A stretch of DNA of 64,000 nt from assembly GCA_032433595.1 (NCBI GenBank), contig JASWJB010000105.1, positions 62,001 through 126,000 of the forward strand, read 5' to 3'. Both the position numbers and the translations under genes were made by a program. Every line of letters starts with the position of its first letter. Within the stretch, counting starts at the first letter, position 1. This DNA is from Conoideocrella luteorostrata. Taxonomy: Eukaryota; Ascomycota; Sordariomycetes; Hypocreales; Clavicipitaceae. The notes under the pieces are model-generated. The model worked only from the letters and a program-made list of their open reading frames with translations, was not told where the DNA came from and did no database searches. Positions 32,550-43,342 of this stretch are shown here, in pieces.

Positions 32550-34832
32550 CTAACCAGACACACCAACGCAGTACGCTTGACCTGTGTGAAGGGTAAATGT
32601 GTTAGCGATGGTCAACATATGATAGAGGGCTGGATGTATCTTTCGACGGCAGGTCCTCAAGTTCTCGCGATTGTCTTCTTACCTAGCCAGAAGTTCGTGA
32701 CACAGTCCTTGGACACAGCAGGGTTCCATGCGAAAAATTGGTCCGCTGAGATGCCATTATCCTTGGCCACCGAGCCGCAACTGTCGCCTTGCTTGACAAC
32801 GGCCCACTTGTTACAATTGGCCGGCTGGCCGCTATGTGTAGGAGCAGGCGTTGTAGGCTTTGATGTCGTCGTGGGACTAGTAGAAGTACCTGATGATGAG
32901 CTAGTAATGCCTTGCCCTTCTCTGTGTGTGCAGTATGCCTGGCCAAGCCAGAAGTTGACTGTGCAATCCTTGCTGACTGCGGGGTTCCATTGCAAGAAGG
33001 TGTTTAGGGAAATGCCGGCGTTGTCTGCGACGGACTGGCAAGAATCACCACCGGCGACGACATGCCAGCCGTCACAATCCGCTGGTTGGCCCGAGTGTGT
33101 GGCCGCCGGCGGATGAGGTTTGCCATCGGTCGGCGTGGGCTCCTCGGTGGAAGTGGGCGTAGGCATCAAGCCCCATGAGCCACAGTAGCGCTTGCCGACC
33201 TCGAAAACACAGGCAGGGTCGGTGACGTTTGTCTTGAGCGAGTTCCAAGCAGCAAAGGTGTCAAAATCGACGCCGTATATGCTTGCTGCAATCTCGCAAT
33301 TGCTCTTCCAGAAGCCGAATTGTTCAGGTTTGTATTGGTAATCTTCACCCATGAAGTAGAAAACGCAGTCATCACGGACGCCCGACGCTCTAGGAGGCCC
33401 AGAAGGCCTGGGTTGAAGTGTCATGGTGGCATTGGGGAGCATGGTGAATGGAACGCCGGTGAAAGTGGCGCTGGGATCAATGGTGAAGGAGACATATCCA
33501 GGATGACCAGGATAAGTTTTGATGTCTCCCACCGGCTGGATACAATAGCTTTCCGCAGCAAAAAGATTTGTGCAGTTTGAGTTAATACCTGTGTTGAGGA
33601 ATAAAAAGTCTGGAAGGGAAATGCCAAACTTGAGAGTCACAAGGTTGCAATAATCGCCAGCCTCGACCTGATACCAGCGGCCACAGAGCCTTTCAGATCC
33701 GACAGCTGTGTTTGATGGGATAGGAGCAGCGGTAGTAGGCGTTGATGGAGGAAGGTTCGTCGTCGCGGGTGGCGGCAGCTTTGGTCCAGGAGGCTCGATG
33801 CAGAGAGTTGTGCCGTTCATCATTTTGAGGTTGGAACAGACTGGGTTGATGACCGGATTCCAAGCCAGCAGCTGTGGCTCAGTGATGTTGGCAGCCGCAG
33901 CTATGGCTGAGCATGTCGTGTTGGCTGCCACGGTGGCAGTCTTGCAAGTGTTTGTAATGCATAGACTACCAGATGTAGGAAAGTCGGAACAATAAGCCCC
34001 AAGGTTGTTGTCGGCCAGCATCCAGGCTGTACCGACGCTCTGGGCTTTGGAGATGCTGTAGCAGTCATCACCAGCCTGGATTTGGTATGTGGTGCCACTG
34101 CAGGTTGCCTGCGTGGGCTCCGGCTGGGTGGTGAAATAGTCGATAGTAGATGTGGTAGCAGGCTTACCAGTGATGCCACAGCTGGACATCATGGTCTGGT
34201 ATAGAGACTCGCTGGCCACAACGGGGCCGTCAAAGTAGGGCGAACCAGAACGCATGCGTAGCCTGGCTGCGAGACATGGGTCACAATCCGAGGGCTTCGT
34301 GGCGACTTCGGGCAGTTGATTAATATAATTGAAGATGGAAACTGGCAGCTGTTAGCCAAACATTCTCAAATTTGACTATGATCTCTGCAGAGAAGAACTC
34401 ACCTCCAGGATCACTGAAGAAAGCGGCCAGGGCAGCAACGGGGCCACAGAAAGCATCGTTCTCCTTGAGACACGTGAAGCTATAGATGTATCAACGGGTG
34501 GCCGGAATCACGATAGGTGAAGCGGGAAGATCATGCTCGGTAGGAATGACAACATCTTTGCCACAAGCAGATCGAACCGAGCTCTCCCAAGACTCCAGCG
34601 CGGCAGCGCAGCCAGCGGTGCAAGCACGGGTCAGGGTGGCAGGAGGGTAGAAAAAATCTTGACGAAGAGCGGGCACGAGACGATCACAAGATACATCGCT
34701 CATGAGGGCCGCAGCGCACGCTGAGTCGAGATCATCCGACAGACTATCGTCATAGAGCATCTTGACTGCGGAGACAGAGCTGACGCTCAGGAGAGCCCCG
34801 AGCCCAAGAACACAACGCTGAAGTGCCACCAT
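32550..34832 (-). pseudogene. Secreted protein with six LysM domains, interrupted by one in-frame TGA
   Basis: Three exons by phase: 34832-34403, 34341-32683 and 32581-32550. An N-terminal signal peptide (MVALQRCVLGLGALLSVSSV) precedes a Cys-rich leader, then LysM modules with repeated GDxC...WNP...C patterns at roughly residues 215, 265, 350, 455, 550 and 635. LysM domains bind chitin oligomers; such proteins shield hyphae or act as effectors beside killer-toxin-type chitinases. The reading frame is perfect except for a TGA at 34491-34493 (context CGT TGA TAC). Both sides of it are conserved coding sequence in the same frame, and no GT-AG intron can remove it in phase. A CGA-to-TGA change would explain it. 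Without readthrough only 113 residues are made. About 705 sense codons in total. Confidence 0.85.
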
Positions 34833-35108
34833 GATGGATGGATGGTGTTTCCTTTCTCACTGGGAATAAAAGAGTGAACAGTGGGTGGATTCAAGCATAT
34901 CTAAAGAAGGGAGGTAAAAAGAGTGTCTGCCCAGATATAAGAGTAATAGGCGACCCCGGAGAGATATGGACGCTGAGGTACCAAGGAGAATTCAAGTGTA
35001 GAAGAACTGCCTATGTCCGATGGGAAATTTAGTAGAATGGAGAGCACCCAATCCGACTTATGGGTATGCTGTGTGCCTGTCCGAGACGCAGCAGCAATAT
35101 TTTACGAG

Positions 35109-35168
35109 GGGTCTTGACAGCCTGATTGAAGAGGGTCTTGACAGCCTGATTGAAGAGGGTCTCGACAG
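35109..35168. repeat. 24-bp tandem repeat, 2.5 copies
   Basis: The unit GGGTCTTGACAGCCTGATTG + AAGA occurs twice without mismatch and then partially (GGGTCTCGACAG). Situated ~280 bp upstream of the LysM start codon. Confidence 0.85.
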
Positions 35169-35444
35169 TGCGATTTGCCAAGGCCTATTAGTCTAGGCCC
35201 TGAGCCTGATTTTAGTATACCAGTCAAGGCTGCCGGAAATTGGCTGCTTCGGCGTCACCGGAAAACAAACACGTAGACCCCGAAAGCAAACATGCAGATT
35301 GACCTACCCATAAACGTGTTAGGTACCACACTAGCTAAGACAAGGGGGAAAGTACATTTTGATTTTTTTCTATTGTTAGCCTCGTCGGACACGTATCCAG
35401 AAGAGGCCAGCGATGCACGCCTTCTACGGCTATAGTAGCGCATG

Positions 35445-35570
35445 TGTCACGAAGTGAGCAGCTATGGAAGATCTAAGCAGTGGAATTGTCCTTGTATTCT
35501 ATCTAATTGACGAGGAATTAGACCTCTTGTTATAGATGAATTCTATCTATGCATTCATAATCATCGAATT
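35445..35570 (+). repeat. Repeat family starting TGTCAC (copy 3)
   Basis: TGTCACGAAGTGAGCAGCTA, GTGGAATTGTCCTTGTATTC and TGACGAGGAATTAGACCTCT blocks match the copies at 30156 and 46910-47031. Start is sharp; the end is near a GAATTC/ATCATCG segment. Confidence 0.65.
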
Positions 35571-35586
35571 GATGAGCAGCTTTGGA

Positions 35587-35650
35587 ATCAGCATTGTCAG
35601 CAATGTCAGCATCGTCAGCATCGTCAGCATTGATAGCATTGTCAGCAGCT
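35587..35650. repeat. 9-bp satellite-like repeat (TCAGCATCG/TCAGCATTG)
   Basis: About seven imperfect head-to-tail copies of a 9-bp unit beginning TCAGCA. No ORF reads through it. Lies directly after the TGTCAC repeat copy. Confidence 0.8.
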
Positions 35651-36340
35651 ACTCTTGATAGTATGAGCTACGTGGAGGAAAGATTGCTCTTTTGCAGAGA
35701 AGACGTTAGTTAGCTTTTGATTAGTGTATTTATAGTTAACGTACGGAGTAGTTGCCCTTAGAATAAAAAGAAACTATGCCTTCTTTATGAAGCAAAATTA
35801 ACACTTTGTGATTTTAATTATGCCTTTTTAAGCCTATTATTACTATTACTAACTATTTAAATACTTGATTTATCTAATCAAATGCAGTAAAGCAAGATTG
35901 CATAACTAAATGAGAAGCAACCCAACGTCTCACGATACGGAGAACCGACTTTAACCTACGAGCCAGTCTGCGCTTCCACACGTGACCTTCTTTACAAGAT
36001 AACGGCATCCTGGATACACGAACCAACTGATCAATTGATACCGAATAGTACAACCAGCCATACAGGTTGTTTGGTGTGTTCTTTTCTTCCTGACAAACTA
36101 CCCTGGGGTGGAGCCTTTCTTGTCCGTGCGGTCACCTGAAATAGCGGGGTGTCGCCCGTGGCTGACCCTCTCGCAGCCCGCTAGCCAGGGTCGTAACAAG
36201 TATGCTTAATTGCTAGCTTGATTAAATACTACCCTTCGCGACAGCAAATCCCTCTGCGCCCTGACAATCCTTAGGGCATTATACATCTCATTAATTAAAA
36301 GGAATTCAAGCCTATCAATAGTATCATCCACTTGCGATGT

Positions 36341-36396
36341 GGTGCGTTGCGAATGTGCCGTTGCGAGTGTGCCGTTGTGAGTGTGCCGTTGCGACC
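36341..36396. repeat. 14-bp tandem repeat (GTGCCGTTGCGAGT), ~4 copies
   Basis: Three near-identical 14-bp units follow a diverged first copy (GTGCGTTGCGAAT). It sits about 620 bp upstream of the chitinase start codon. Confidence 0.8.
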
Positions 36397-37013
36397 GAGC
36401 AGCAGGCTGGCGACGAGGAAGAAAACTTAGAAGGTACCTTCCCCCCTGATGTGGCCGGTGGGGTACCTAAGATACTTTTGGTTAGGTCCTACTGCATGTT
36501 TGTTTTTCTCCTACGGCATGTTTGCCTGCCCCTACATGAGGCGTCATATGTAGGGATCCGCCTAGAATATCAGCACTTCGTGTGGTCGTAGTGCCGAATA
36601 TTGGGTTGGCCAAGCCAGGACAGGCACGGGGGCTGAAGAAAAAGTCCAAAAAGGGCAATGGCCGATCGACCTTGGCATCGGACCCTGGTCGGTCTTCCAG
36701 GACCCGATTTACCGAATACAGTACGAGCCGCAGACAAACAGAGACCAGCCCTGGCCGAGCCTGGTCTTCGAAGCATGCAAGACAAAGGGATCAGGCTCCG
36801 GAATACCACGGCTCTTGTCGAAGATGCTCTCTGAGTCGCTCTGGTCTTGGTCGGCTTTTCTTTAATAAAGCTATCTAGGCCAGCTGACTTTACTTGTCGC
36901 CTTTGCATCAGCTCTTTTCCCTTCACCTCTCCACCCCATTCTCTTCGTGGCTTATACTCTTTCAAATATTTCGTTTCCGGGTAGAGCTCCTAAAGATCCC
37001 CTAAAAACGCACC

Positions 37014-40000
37014 ATGGGACCATGGTACCGGCTCTCCTGGAGCTTTGTGCATCTTTATACGCTCATTACCCCTTCTCTCGGAGCAGTCATTACAGCAAGA
37101 CACGGTAGTGTCGATGTCCTTCCCGAACTCCCTGACGCGTGCCGCGCCGTTGTCTCGTAAGTAACATCCAAATACAGTTTTGACAGATCTCCCAAGAGAC
37201 ACGGACTGATTTGCCGTAAAACACTCAGAACCTTTGATTATTCCGCCAAGAATCGTCGTCACAATGATCTGCCAGTCTGCAGTGCTAGCCGCCACCTCGA
37301 AGCTCGTGACCGGAATGACATCGTCCCTACTTTGCCCTCAGCCGATGTTTCCCTGATTGGACAGACTGAACTGTCTTCCTTGTTTGGCAGACAGGTTGTC
37401 GGCGGTGACGACTATACTTGTGGCCCTGACCGACCTTGCAAAAACAAAGCCTGCTGTCCCAAGAAGACTGGCCAGTGCAACTATGGCGAAGAGTAAGACC
37501 TCATTTGATTACCACCCATTAGATGTACTCTTTGTCGCACTGTTCTCAAATGCTCATTTTTCTCATCTGCATCTATATAGAGCCTGTGGCACCTCTGGAA
37601 TCTCACCCAATGAGGTCTGCTGGTCCAACTGCGACGCCAAGGCAGAGTGTGGTAAGAATGCCAAAGTCCCCGGCCAGAAGTGTCTCCTGAACGTCTGCTG
37701 CGGCAAGTGGGGTTTCTGTGGAATGACGAAGTAAGCAAAAATATCAGAACTCTGCCAGGAGGCCTATTTTAACGATTTGAACATAGGGACTTTTGTGACA
37801 AAGAAGATCATGGCGCTACTGGTGGCTGTCAATCCAATTGTAATCAGCCAGGCCCCAAGAACAAAGCTTCCGACCAGCTCAATCATGTCATTGGATACTA
37901 CGAAGCATGGCGACACGACTCGAAGTGCCAAGACATGGTAAGTGCGCTCCCAATGACCATTCGCAAGAATTCGACACCCATCACCTTCATTGGAGACCGA
38001 TAGTCAGGTCACTGACCATCAAAAGGGCTTGGATGACATCCCCGTCAACTCTCTTACTCATTTGTACTTCTCATTTGCTTTCATCACACCAAACGAGTTC
38101 AATATCATCGGTATGGACGGCCTGCCTGATAAGCTGTTTACAGATTTCACCAGTCTCAAAAAGAAAAATCCTGGGCTCAAGACCATCATTGCTGTTGGTG
38201 GATGGACGCACAACGACCCAGGCCCTCTGCAAAAAGTCTTCAGTAACATGGTCAGCACGAAGGAGAATCGGTCTCGGTTCATCAAGAACCTGCTCTCCTT
38301 CCTCCGAATGAATGCATTTGACGGTGTTGATTTCGACTGGGAGTACCCCGGAGCAGATGATCGTGGGGGTGTGCCGGAGGACGGCGAGAACTTCACCAAG
38401 TTTCTCAAAGAGCTTGAGGATGAGAACAAGAAGCAGCCAAACAAGTATATTGTGTCCTTCACCGCCCCGACCAGCTTCTGGTATCTTCGGCACTTTGATC
38501 TGAAGGCAATCGACCATGTCAACTTTGTCAACGTCATGTCATACGAGTGAGTCTTTGCCTCTGCGGCAACTGCCGATTATTATGATCGCTCTTAATTGAC
38601 CACTTGTAGTCTCCACGGAGTTTGGGATCGCGACAACCCCATCGGGTCTCATATCTACGGCCACACGAACTTGACCGAAATGAGTCTGGCGTTTGACCTG
38701 TTCTGGCGGAACGACGTTCCTGCCAACAAGCTAAACATGGGCCTTGGTTTCTATGGACGAGCGTTCCAGTTGGCTGACCCCTCATGCAACAAGCCTGGTT
38801 GTCTCTTCAAGGGAGGAGCCACCAAGGGTGCTTGCAGTGGCGAGTCGGGCATCTTGAGTTATCGCGAGATCATGGAGATCATCGATCACAATAAAATCAA
38901 GCCTGTCCACGACAAGGAGGCTGGAGTCAAGTACATTACGTACGGCACCGACCAGTGGGTGTCGTTCGACGACAAAGACACATTTAAGCAGAAGAAGGAT
39001 CTGGCCAGCAAGCTTGGCCTGGGAGGTTATCTGATCTGGGCCATCGACCAGGATGATGCTGAGATGTCCGCGCTGTCAGCTGTGCTGGACCCAAAGCCCC
39101 TGGGTGACTTCCAATCAATTGATAAGGGGGACGATAACTGGACGGGCACCAATGAAATGTGCTATGTTACGGGCTGTGATCAGGACTGCAAGGCGGGCGA
39201 AATTAAATTACGGAGCAGAAGTGTGGCAAGAAGAAGGTCAGCAAGCTTTGCTGTCCATTATCAGGAGCTCCTGACCCCAAGGACTGCCACTGGCGTGGCG
39301 GCGAGACCAAGTTCTGCAACGGTTACTGCAAAGACGATGAGGTTATGACACATATGAGCAAGTACGGTGACGGCTATGACTGCTGGGATGGCCAGCTTGC
39401 GCACTGCTGCAAGAGCGCTCTGGGAGAGAAGAACATTTGCAAGTGGCGCGGTGTTGGTGAGAAGTGTCACAGTGGCGAACTGCCTTTGACCTTCTCGGGT
39501 ACCGTCATCGACATCCTGGAAGACGTAGCGAAGATCATTCTCCGGGTCGTCGGCCGCGCGTACCCGCTCACTGCTCTCACTGGCGAGATCCTCCTCAAGG
39601 TGCTCGACGAGCTGGACCTCGACACCAAGAAGCTATACTGTTGCCCCCAGGACGAGCTCAAGAAGTGGAAGAACTGCGGCTGGTATGGCAAACCTGGCAA
39701 CTGCTTCGACGGCCACTGCCCGGATATGAAGACGGTACAGATTACCGACTCGTACTTTGGCGGCAGCGAGACCTGTGGCATCCACTTCGAGCGCGTCCGC
39801 ACCTTCTGCTGTGAGTCGGATGGCGAACCTCTTTTCCTCCCTGTGCCCCTGAAGAACCTTTTTGAGCACCCACCCGAGGGCGGCGTCGACACCGATTTCA
39901 CTCTCAAGACCGACAAGTCGTCCGCTAATGGTGACGACGACCCCAACGACGCTGCTTTCCAGTTTGTCGTCCTCGTTTCTCCCGAGGAGCTTCAGATCTC

Positions 40001-43000
40001 TCTTGACAAGCGCGATGGGTCTCACTGGGATGTCTTTGGCTGTAAAGACTCTGTCTCCGAGGGTGAGCACACCGTCAAGATGGTCTGCAATGACTTCACG
40101 GCAGACAGCAATTGCCACAAGATTGGTCTTGGTCATGGCGTTCCCGGCACCATCCTTCAAATGCCTAATGGTTGTGGCCCAGGCAAGTATGCTGTCGCCA
40201 AGAGCATGACGCCTGCTCCAGGTAAAGATCACAGCAAGCTCTTGCCGCGACATCTTAGCCACCTTGCCGGCCTTGAGCCTGTCGTTTACAAGTTGACATT
40301 TGACTACGACTTTTCTCGTGTGCCCCGCGACCTGGGCGATACTCAAATGCGGATAGACTACAGCAACCAAGATGATTACTGGAAGAATATTGTTGCCGGG
40401 TCAGTCAGCAGGAAGAGAGACCTCATTGCCAAGCGCACGCTCGCGGATGTCGGCGGTAATCCCGTGCGATGGCTCGAGGAAGAGTTCAGAGATGACTTCC
40501 ACCTCAACAAGATTGACAAGCGCGACCTGCACGAGCGTTGGTTTGGCAAGAGCATTCTCGAGTGGCTCGCAGCGCTTGTCAAGCCCGAAATCAAGCGCGA
40601 GTTCGCGCACAAGTATGAGGACACGGTCACGGCCAAGCTCCTGGACGAGACGTGGGACTGCAAAAATGGCAACGTCGGATACAAAGGTCATCTTATCGCC
40701 CAAGCTCTACTCAATGTCAAAGTAGAATCAAGCTTCGGCTTCACACTTATTGTCAACAAATTGACCTTGCCCCTTGACCTGAGCCAGAGTTATCTCACCT
40801 TCTACAACAAGGGCGAGGTTACTGGTGTCGTCACACTCGAGGCTGTCGCTAGGGTTAGTTACGGGAAAAAGAAAGTCATTGCTGATATCCCCTTCCCGGG
40901 CGCATCCTTCAAGATTCCAGGTATCGCCACCATCGGGCCCCAGCTCGTCATTGAAGGCGGTATTGACGCCCGTCTGTCCATGGCTGGCATTGTTGAGACC
41001 AAGCTACAAATTGCCAAATGGAACGTAAGTGGCCTGTCAAATTCTCCCTTCTTTAAACCCCTTCTCTCATGTTTTGGTTATGTGTACTGACATGTCGACC
41101 TCTTTTGTTTGCTTCATTTTAGGTCCGCCAGGTTGTACCAGATAACAGCCAATACAAGCCCGAGCTCATTGACAACAGTCATACCGATCTCGACCGCACT
41201 GGCGACTTTGAAGGCATAAAAAAACCGGAGTTTTACGCCGGAGTCAAAGTCTCGGGAGATGTTGAAGTCAAGCTCTCAGCCGCGGCCGAGTTCGGCATTC
41301 GGTTCGTGGAGAGGTGGAAGGTTGAGCCGGCTGGGGCTGCTATCGTAGGAGAGGCCACTGTCACGGCCGGACTGACAGCAGGCATTTCGACCACCGGCAC
41401 TTGCCCCTTGACCTATGAGCTCGACGTCGGTGCCCGTCTTTTTGCCAGAGTGACAGCCCCTGACCCGTTCGGGATTGGATGGTCCGGCGCCGAGGTTACC
41501 ATTACCGAAGGGAAAAAGAACATCTTCAAGAAGGGAACATGCCCTGACCTTGGCCCAGTCCCGACCAGGAGAGCTCTCGGTATGATCGAGGGCGGCAACA
41601 TCGATGACAACGACTCGGCATTGTCGACCGCGTACGGCGGTCATCTCTTGCCTGCGCTTTGGGACAGCTCGGCCCTTGCCAGTACAGACAAGGTGCATCT
41701 ATCGTCACTCTCAAAGAGAGGAGGGGTCTACGGCCCTTGCCAGTACAGACAAGGTGCATCTATCGTCACTCTCAAAGAGAGGAGGGGTCTACGGCCCAGC
41801 CCTGAGCATTCCTGTGGGCAATCTATTCTGTCCTCCCCCGACCAACGGCGAGGATGCAGAAGATGGACCCATTAGTTGCGCCGCCAGCTCGGGCTCTGAT
41901 GACAACGCGAGTCGTCGGAAGAGATCTACGAGTTTGGAGCAGCACTTGCGTGGCGATGTTAGCGCTGATCGACGTCGCCATGTATCAAGTCATTCTGAGG
42001 TTCATCAACATCATCGTACAAACGACACTGATACTGATGTGCTCATAGATGAGGCTGACGATACCCAGGTCCATCTTTTCGAGAGAAATTATGATTACAA
42101 GCAAATTTTTGCTTGCTCGGAGACAGCGAAATTTAGATATCCCAGTGACAGTTCAATTCCGAACGCGAATATCTACGGCTATCACGAGCCCAATAACTGC
42201 AACAGCTTTCGTTGGGGCAATCCACTCCCTAGTCGCGTTGCTGGCATCGAGTACAACTCGGAACACATCCTGGAGGCCCAGATGATCAAAGATTTCTTCC
42301 TCTATATCAACCGGGAACATGGTGCCGCCTTCTCTAACCCAATTCAAGGAAAAACTGGCAACGTCGAATTCTGCACTTATGTGGATGAGCTGTTCGATGT
42401 CACAGCTGTAGCTAACATCGATTCGGCCAGGGGCAACAACGCCAACCTCAAGCCAATTGAACACATCGTTGCACAGTTCCCCACTGATACCTGGCATCAG
42501 AATGAATACGTCTCTCTACAGGCGACGATTAACTCACCCATAAAGAATAATGCCTGGGCTGACAACCGGGTTGTCAATACCAACAGTTGGCTCCGACCCA
42601 AAAACCGTGAAAGTATCTTCACCGCACCGGGCGCGAGGAAGGCATTCAAGAAGATGCGAGATGCGATCGGTTCTCGGTACTACCACAATGACCTTGAGGT
42701 ATACACAATCCTCCGCGCCCAAAAGAAGAGAGTCGGCGATATTCTCGACCTGCTCGACAGAACGGTGCTGCCTGCGAACCCCCGCCCTGGACGCAACGCC
42801 TGGCAGCCCATGGGCCTGAGGGACCAGTGGGACAGCTTCATGAGGTACCGGTTCATTACCATGCAGGCGAGAACGATGGAGCCCATCAACAACTTCTTCA
42901 ATAAAATGAGGGACTTTTGGACGCCAGATACAAAGAAGGCCGAGTATGCGCCGGCGCAGGGAGATACTCCAGCCCAGGCGGAGCGCAAGAGAGACACGCT

Positions 43001-43073
43001 GCAGCTGATTGAGGACATTGAGACCATGGAAGTGATCATAAACCGCTTAGCTCCTTGGACATTTCCATTTTAA
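37014..43073 (+). pseudogene. Killer-toxin-type (subgroup C) GH18 chitinase, disrupted by a frameshift and a 61-bp duplication
   Basis: Seven exons: 37014-37156, 37229-37492, 37581-37730, 37787-37937, 38008-38546, 38610-41024, 41123-43073. Signal peptide at 1-23; a Cys-rich hevein-like chitin-binding region (CCGKWGFCGMT) near residue 180; then a GH18 domain with the complete DGVDFDWE motif (catalytic Glu348). A long Cys-containing C-terminal region with KR-type processing sites resembles the zymocin alpha subunit. Two lesions: a base is missing at about 39207-39210, so the upstream frame stops at 39346-39348, and a 61-bp tandem duplication (41672-41793) shifts frame again. As written the product is ~661 residues and keeps the signal peptide and whole GH18 domain, so a secreted chitinase could still be made. 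Coding length without the lesions would be ~1,850 codons, a normal subgroup-C size. Confidence 0.87.
41672..41793. repeat. Perfect 61-bp tandem duplication in the chitinase C-terminal exon
   Basis: Units 41672-41732 and 41733-41793 are identical. The same peptide start (ALASTDKVHLSSLSKRGGVY) is read before the shift and again in the next frame after it; skipping one unit restores the frame. 61 is not a multiple of 3. Identity between the copies implies a very recent event. Confidence 0.95.
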
Positions 43074-43342
43074 GTAGCTAGGATTGGCTGGTGGAATCGG
43101 ATGATTTTAGTGCAAGTCCGGACGAGAGCTACCGGAACTTGCCAGATTCAGTATAGACATTCTCCTCATATCTTGCTGATGTGCTCCGTACTTAATCCGC
43201 TCCGATGCAAGGTACTCCGTATATTAAGGTATCCTACTCCGTACTCCGTACCTAAAATCAAGTGGGGTCTGAAAGCCTGACTCCCCCGCCGTTTGTCTCA
43301 GCCCTTCTGTCTCTCTCCACCAGCACCAAGGTCCAGACCATC
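43074..43342. promoter_or_regulatory. Promoter region with clustered CTCCGTA motifs
   Basis: About 270 bp between the chitinase stop and the next start. CTCCGTA or TACTCCGTA occurs at least four times between 43184 and 43253, twice in direct overlap. Whether these bind a factor is unknown. Confidence 0.4.

Larger units (their letters stand above)
34833..37013. other. Long divergent intergenic region between LysM and chitinase genes
   Basis: About 2.2 kb containing both promoters and several repeats (35109-35168, 35445-35570, 35587-35650, 36341-36396). 36600-36850 is GC-richer with overlapping ORFs on both strands but no domain. CT-rich sequence precedes the chitinase ATG (36900-36960). Confidence 0.55.

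Noticed and set aside
34470..34510. Tiny intron that might remove the TGA in the LysM gene
   Set aside because: Candidate GT-AG pairs leave 16-36 nt introns and shift the downstream frame; the reading frame is already continuous across the TGA.
35587..35650. CRISPR-like short repeats
   Set aside because: The 9-bp units are contiguous without spacers and the genome is eukaryotic; it is a minisatellite.
36570..36965. 131-codon minus-strand ORF upstream of the chitinase
   Set aside because: It overlaps a plus-strand ORF of similar length, neither with a domain, and lies in the presumed chitinase promoter.
39180..39260. Intron that might repair the chitinase frameshift
   Set aside because: Conserved coding sequence continues directly on both sides and no GT-AG pair in this stretch restores phase without deleting Cys residues.
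39633..40370. 245-codon minus-strand ORF inside the chitinase gene
   Set aside because: It is the antisense shadow of a G/C-rich coding exon; the plus-strand frame carries the conserved Cys-rich family sequence.
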